Origin: UBA5186 sp040005095
GTDB lineage: Bacteria > Actinomycetota > Thermoleophilia > Gaiellales > Gaiellaceae
Assembly (NCBI GenBank): GCA_040005095.1
Contig: JBDTZN010000076.1
Coordinates: forward strand, 1-8,749
Length of the DNA stretch: 8,749 bases
Reading direction: 5' to 3'
The first letter of the stretch is position 1. The number at the start of each line of letters is the position of its first letter. A model generated the notes under the pieces. The model was not told the DNA's origin. It worked only from the letters and a program-made list of their open reading frames with translations, and made no database searches. Below, piece by piece: positions 5,599 to 8,749 of this stretch. Position numbers and translations under genes: made by a program.

Positions 5599-5672
5599 TC
5601 GGGGTGCCCAGATTCGAACTGGGGACCTCTCCGACCCGAACGGAGCGCGCTACCAGGCTGCGCCACACCCCG
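5599..5672 (-). tRNA. tRNA-Pro(CGG)
   Basis: A complete 74-nt cloverleaf: acceptor CGGGGTG/CACCCCG, D-stem GCGC/GCGC with loop AGCCTGGTA, anticodon stem CTCCG/CGGAG, and T-arm CCCAG-TTCGAAT-CTGGG. The anticodon loop TTCGGGT places CGG at positions 34-36 (plus-strand bases 5636-5638), reading CCG proline codons. The discriminator is A. CCA is not encoded, so it must be added by the CCA-adding enzyme. The gene lies 24 bp after the CoA-binding gene on the same strand and may be processed from that transcript. A strong hairpin follows it. Confidence 0.96.
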
Positions 5673-5696
5673 AGGCGGGTAAAGGGTAGCTCAGAG

Positions 5697-6089
5697 CTAG
5701 ATGCGGCGATGCACGATCGCCGTGCACTCGTTCTCGACGTAGTCCAGGCCTGCGTCCTCGGCGATCCGGCGCGCCTCGTCGGAAACGACCCCGAGCTGGA
5801 GCCAGAGCGCCTTGGCTTCGACCTCGACCGCTTCGCGGGCTATGTCGGGCGTGTACTCGGAGCGGCGGAAGACGTCCACCAGGTCGATCGGCTCGTCGAT
5901 CTCCGCGAGGTTCGTGACGCACGGGATGCCGAGGATCTCGTCGCAATCCCGGGGGCGCACGGGGATCACGCGATATCCGGCGGCGAGGAGATAGCGCATC
6001 ACCCCGTGGCTCGGGCGCTCCGGGCGCGGGGACGCGCCGACGAGGGCGATGGTCCGTGTTCCGCGCAGGATCTGCTCCGGCGACCTCAT
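5697..6089 (-). CDS. CoA-binding domain protein (YccU-like)
   Basis: A 130-aa single-domain Rossmann protein of the CoA_binding_2 family. Strand 1 and the nucleotide loop are TIALVGASPRPERPSHGV (13-30), followed by VIPVRP (41-46), the DLVDVFRRSEYTPDIAREAV helix (69-88) and the family signature LWLQLGV (95-101). The end is ENECTAIVHRR, where most relatives have a Cys-containing, His-ended segment. Relatives bind CoA, but no reaction is established, so the biochemical role here is open. The ATG lies 3 nt after the MFS stop and has GGAG about 8 nt upstream inside the MFS 3' end, so the two genes form an operon. The protein is about the usual family length and looks intact. Confidence 0.88.
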   Translation of the reverse strand: MRSPEQILRGTRTIALVGASPRPERPSHGVMRYLLAAGYRVIPVRPRDCDEILGIPCVTNLAEIDEPIDLVDVFRRSEYTPDIAREAVEVEAKALWLQLGVVSDEARRIAEDAGLDYVENECTAIVHRRI

Positions 6090-6092
6090 CGC

Positions 6093-7322
6093 TCACTCCA
6101 CTTTACGCAGCCAGGGGCGGGTCAACATCACGGCAAAGAGGATCGCCGACACGGAGGCGCCGACCGCGATGATCGGACCCGGAGGCGCAAAGCCGGAGAC
6201 CACCGCCGCCACGAGGAGGCCGATCGGCATCAGCCCGAACGAGCCGAAGATGTCCAGACTGACCACCCGTGAGAGGAGGCCTTCGGGCACGAGCTCCATC
6301 AGCATCGTGTCCCAGAGCGCCGTCCCGAAGCCGATCAAAGCGCCCCGCAAGACCGCGAAGACCAGCGCCAGCTCGTACCACGGTGAGAGCACGAGCCCGA
6401 TGATCGCAAGCGAGTTCGCGCCCCAGATGACGTAGGAGAGCGTCCCACGCCCTCTGCGCGGATTCAGCTGGCCGAAGAGCACCGTGCCGAGCACCATCCC
6501 GAGCCCGACCAGCGCGGTCAGCACGCCGTACGACCCGATCCCGCGGCCGAAGTGCTCCTTCACGAGCTTCGGCAGGAGCACCTGCTGGGGCGCGAGTTGC
6601 AGCATCAGCACCAGTGAGAACATCGCGATCGTGACCCAGAGCCAGGGCACGCCCCTGACGTAGCGGAACCCGGCGCGGATCTCCCGGAAGGTTCCCTCGC
6701 GTGCGACGACGTCGATCAGGCGCGGCCGAGCAAGGTAGAGCAGGAAGGCAGAGACCACGAACGAGACCGAGTTGAGGCCGAACACGAGCGCCGGGCCCGT
6801 CGAGTGGTAGAGGAACGCGGCGAGCACCGGCCCGACGAGGAAGCTCCCATAGCGCGAGACGCCGATCAACGCATTCGCCGACCCCAGCGACGGGGGCTCG
6901 ACGACCAGCGGGACGATCCCGCCGAAGGCCGGATAGAAGAAGCCGTCCCCGAGCCCGACGAGAGTCGTGAACAGCAGGATGAGCGGGAAGGTCAGGTGCC
7001 CGGTGGCGTCGGTCAGCGCGAGGCCGCCGACGGCGCCGAAGCGGGCGAGGTCCGAGACGATCATTAGCGCGCGCCTGCTGTAGCGATCCGCGAGCGCTCC
7101 CCCGATCAGCAGGGTCGCGAGCGTCGAGACCGACTCTGCGACGAGCACGAAGCCGAACTTGGTCGAGCCGGCCAGCGTGAACGTCCGCCACCCGAGCGCG
7201 GTGATGAAGGCGGTGTTGCCGATCAGCGAGACGGTCTGACCAGACCACAGGAGACGGAAGTCCCGGTGCTCGAGCGCGTGGAAGATGCGCGGTCGCCGGA
7301 CCGGATCGATCAGTGTTGCCAT
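6093..7322 (-). CDS. MFS transporter, MFS_3/EntS-like exporter
   Basis: A 409-aa major facilitator protein with about 12 predicted helices in the inner membrane. The cytoplasmic N-terminus ends HRDFRLLWSGQTVSLIGN (19-36), the usual entry to helix 1. The loop 2-3 motif A appears as GALADRYSRR (75-84). A central cytosolic segment REGTFREIRAGFRYVRG (208-224) links the halves, which is typical of the MFS_3 group that includes EntS and macrolide/tetracycline-like exporters. Proton-driven efflux is likely; the substrate is unknown. Only ATG 7322 fits the N-terminus. No Shine-Dalgarno precedes it, and just 22 bp separate it from the divergent nitrilase ATG, so its mRNA is probably leaderless or its promoter lies inside the nitrilase gene. 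The stop is 3 nt before the CoA-binding gene. Confidence 0.93.
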   Translation of the reverse strand: MATLIDPVRRPRIFHALEHRDFRLLWSGQTVSLIGNTAFITALGWRTFTLAGSTKFGFVLVAESVSTLATLLIGGALADRYSRRALMIVSDLARFGAVGGLALTDATGHLTFPLILLFTTLVGLGDGFFYPAFGGIVPLVVEPPSLGSANALIGVSRYGSFLVGPVLAAFLYHSTGPALVFGLNSVSFVVSAFLLYLARPRLIDVVAREGTFREIRAGFRYVRGVPWLWVTIAMFSLVLMLQLAPQQVLLPKLVKEHFGRGIGSYGVLTALVGLGMVLGTVLFGQLNPRRGRGTLSYVIWGANSLAIIGLVLSPWYELALVFAVLRGALIGFGTALWDTMLMELVPEGLLSRVVSLDIFGSFGLMPIGLLVAAVVSGFAPPGPIIAVGASVSAILFAVMLTRPWLRKVE

Positions 7323-7332
7323 AGGTGGTCGC

Positions 7333-7338
7333 TATTCT
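7333..7338 (+). promoter_or_regulatory. -10 box placing a leaderless start for the nitrilase gene
   Basis: TATTCT ends 7 nt before ATG 7345, the distance expected if transcription begins at the start codon itself. The -35 region is weak (nothing close to TTGACA at 7309-7316, inside the MFS gene). The same TATTCTTT octamer occurs in the promoter-like site after ssb. Confidence 0.4.
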
Positions 7339-7344
7339 TTCAGG

Positions 7345-8181
7345 ATGCCGGAGCGGATTCGCGTCGCCTGTGTCCAGCTTACGTCGGCAACAAACAAGGC
7401 TGCGGGACTGGAGCAGGCGGAACGGCTCGTCGCGCGCGCTGCCGCGACGGGCGCGGACCTCGTCGTCCTCCCGGAGAAGTGGAACGGCGTGGGCGGCCCG
7501 GAGGCGCTCGAGGCTCTCGCGGAGCCCCTTGACGGCGGCGAGTCCGTCGCGGCGATGGCGGGGTGGGCCCGTACGCACGGGATCTCGCTCGTCGGCGGGT
7601 CGATCACGGAGCGCCGCGAAGGGCGCGAGAAGCTCTCGAACACGAGCCTTGCGTTCGATCCCGAAGGGTCGCTCGTCGCGGTGTACCGGAAGATCCACTT
7701 GTTCGACGTGGACGTGGCCGGGGTCAGGTACCGGGAGTCGGACGCCGAGGAGCCGGGGGACGAGCCGGTCATTGCCACGCTCGAAGACTGGCCGGTGGGC
7801 CTGACGGTTTGCTACGACCTCCGCTTCCCCGAGCTGTACCGGATCCTCGCGCTCGAGGGCGCCGAGCTCGTCACGATTCCGGCGAACTTCACCGAGCGCA
7901 CCGGGCGCGACCACTGGGAGGTACTCGTCCGGGCCCGGGCGATCGAGAACCAGTGCTACGTCGCGGCGGCCGGCCAGGTCGGTGAGCCGATGCCGGGCCG
8001 GCCGAGCTACGGGCGCTCGCTGATCGTCGATCCTTGGGGCACGGTGCTGGCGCAGGCGCCCGACGAGCAAACGGTGATCGTCGCGGAGGTCGACCGCGCC
8101 CGCGTGCGCGACGTGCGCGCGAGCCTCCCGTCGCTCGCGAACCGCCGTCCCGAGTCGTACCGGTGGCCCACTCCCGCGTGA
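7345..8181 (+). CDS. Nitrilase-superfamily carbon-nitrogen hydrolase (Nit-type amidase)
   Basis: Hydrolyses an amide bond; closest by pattern to Nit1/Nit2 (deaminated-glutathione amidase, omega-amidase), which clean up side products of transamination. The 278-aa protein has the catalytic triad in place: E44 in VLPEKW, K116 in YRKIHLFD, and C156 in VCYDLRFPELYR. The conserved ANFTERTGRDHW stretch (180-191) and YGRSLIVDPWG (222-232) are also present. Length is normal for the family. ATG 7345 was chosen over an upstream in-frame start at 7285 because homology starts at IRVACVQL and because the earlier start would run through the divergent MFS start. No Shine-Dalgarno is present, and the TATTCT at 7333 suggests a leaderless mRNA. 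The stop overlaps the next gene's GTG (GTGA). The superfamily is certain; the exact substrate is inferred. Confidence 0.94.
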   Translation: MPERIRVACVQLTSATNKAAGLEQAERLVARAAATGADLVVLPEKWNGVGGPEALEALAEPLDGGESVAAMAGWARTHGISLVGGSITERREGREKLSNTSLAFDPEGSLVAVYRKIHLFDVDVAGVRYRESDAEEPGDEPVIATLEDWPVGLTVCYDLRFPELYRILALEGAELVTIPANFTERTGRDHWEVLVRARAIENQCYVAAAGQVGEPMPGRPSYGRSLIVDPWGTVLAQAPDEQTVIVAEVDRARVRDVRASLPSLANRRPESYRWPTPA

Positions 8182-8749
8182 GCGAGCTGCGCGCGGTTCT
8201 CCTCGACGTCGACTTCACGCTCTGCCGCCCGGGGCCTGAGCTTGGACCGGTGAGCTACGTGCGCGTCGGCGAGCGGCACGGCTTGGCGCTCGACCCGGTG
8301 CGCTACGAGGAGGCGCGGCAGCGCGCACTGGCGGGCTTCCAGCGCCATCCCCAGCTGCTCCACGACGAAGAGCTGTGGATCGCGTTCACGGAGCGCATCG
8401 TCCAGGGCATGGGCGGAACGGGCCGCGCGACGCGCGCGTGCGCCACCGAGCTCGAGAACGCGTGGGAGAACTCGGCGAACTTCGACCTGTACGAGGACGT
8501 CTTCCCGGTGCTCGAGGAGTTGCGCCGCCACGGATTGAAGCTCGGTCTGATCTCGAACGGCGTCCGCGACCTCGGCAAGTTCGTCGCGCACCACCGGCTC
8601 GACGTCGACGTCGCGATCGGCTCGCGGGAGCACGGTTGGACGAAGCCGCACGCGTCGATCTTCCGCTCCGCGCTCGAGCGGCTGGGCGTGCGCGCGGACG
8701 AGGCGGCGATGGTCGGCGACTCCCCCGAGGACGACATCGAAGGCGCCCG
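8178..8749 (+). CDS. HAD-superfamily hydrolase (3' partial)
   Basis: Probably a small-molecule phosphatase of the haloacid dehalogenase superfamily. The 190 visible residues carry motif I LLDVDFTL (nucleophile D10, acid/base D12) and an alpha-helical C1-type cap at about 20-100. Motif II is LISNG (Ser near 125), motif III is the Lys in WTKPHASIF, and motif IV is MVGDSPEDDIEGA, where the window ends. Some 30-50 residues are probably missing. The start is GTG 8178, which overlaps the nitrilase stop as GTGA. No Shine-Dalgarno is visible, so it likely depends on translational coupling. The pairing of an amidase with a phosphatase suggests metabolite clean-up or salvage, but the substrate cannot be read from the sequence. 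The gene has no stop within the window. Confidence 0.9.
   Translation, partial: MSELRAVLLDVDFTLCRPGPELGPVSYVRVGERHGLALDPVRYEEARQRALAGFQRHPQLLHDEELWIAFTERIVQGMGGTGRATRACATELENAWENSANFDLYEDVFPVLEELRRHGLKLGLISNGVRDLGKFVAHHRLDVDVAIGSREHGWTKPHASIFRSALERLGVRADEAAMVGDSPEDDIEGA

Noticed and set aside
5568..5672. tRNA 3' end as an integration site (attB) with a nearby mobile element
   Set aside because: No integrase, no direct repeat of the tRNA 3' end and no composition change nearby.
5412..5680. Open frames through the tRNA and its flank
   Set aside because: They run through a complete tRNA-Pro and a perfect hairpin, with no domain or ribosome site.
6103..8070. 655-codon minus-strand frame spanning MFS and nitrilase
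   Set aside because: Arg/Pro-rich shadow crossing two well-defined genes on opposite strands.
1..8749. CRISPR array, insertion sequence or defence island
   Set aside because: No spaced direct repeats, transposase, or defence-associated protein cluster; ku alone is a repair gene.

Overview
The window is GC-rich, densely packed bacterial DNA that reads as actinobacterial. It carries an NlpC/P60 endopeptidase with a PcsB/RipA-like coiled coil, a bacterial Ku, a FAA1/FadD15-like acyl-CoA synthetase, a short SSB, GTG starts, starts without a Shine-Dalgarno sequence, and 4-nt stop/start overlaps. A deep-branching lineage such as Thermoleophilia/Gaiellales would fit, but that rank is a guess.

Left part (1-3685): a plus-strand secreted cell-wall hydrolase, cut at its 5' end by the window edge, converges with a minus-strand cluster. 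Its stop directly abuts the stop of a 62-aa membrane protein. The cluster, in transcription order, is long-chain acyl-CoA synthetase, a polytopic membrane protein with two ExxE motifs (FTR1-like), and the 62-aa membrane protein. Each pair is joined by a 4-nt overlap (GTGA, then ATGA), so the three are probably translated in a coupled way.

Middle (3686-5358): a 124-bp divergent region contains a perfect 18-bp dyad and leads to ku on the plus strand, which encodes the DNA-end-binding protein of bacterial NHEJ. ku converges with a 56-aa helix-turn-helix-like gene on the minus strand. Between that small gene and the short ssb lies a minus-strand block with a good promoter-like sequence, about 98 nt of RNA and an intrinsic terminator. 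It could be a free small RNA or an attenuating leader of the 56-aa gene.

Right part (5359-8749): a minus-strand series runs MFS exporter, CoA-binding Rossmann protein, then tRNA-Pro(CGG), followed by a perfect 12-bp hairpin that probably ends or processes the tRNA transcript. Divergent from the MFS gene, with only 22 bp between start codons, are a nitrilase-superfamily amidase and an overlapping HAD-family hydrolase that runs off the window.

Most genes are ordinary housekeeping or metabolic ones. The parts most worth following up are the three-gene acyl-CoA synthetase/permease/small-protein operon, the promoter-RNA-terminator block next to the 56-aa gene, and the ku control region.
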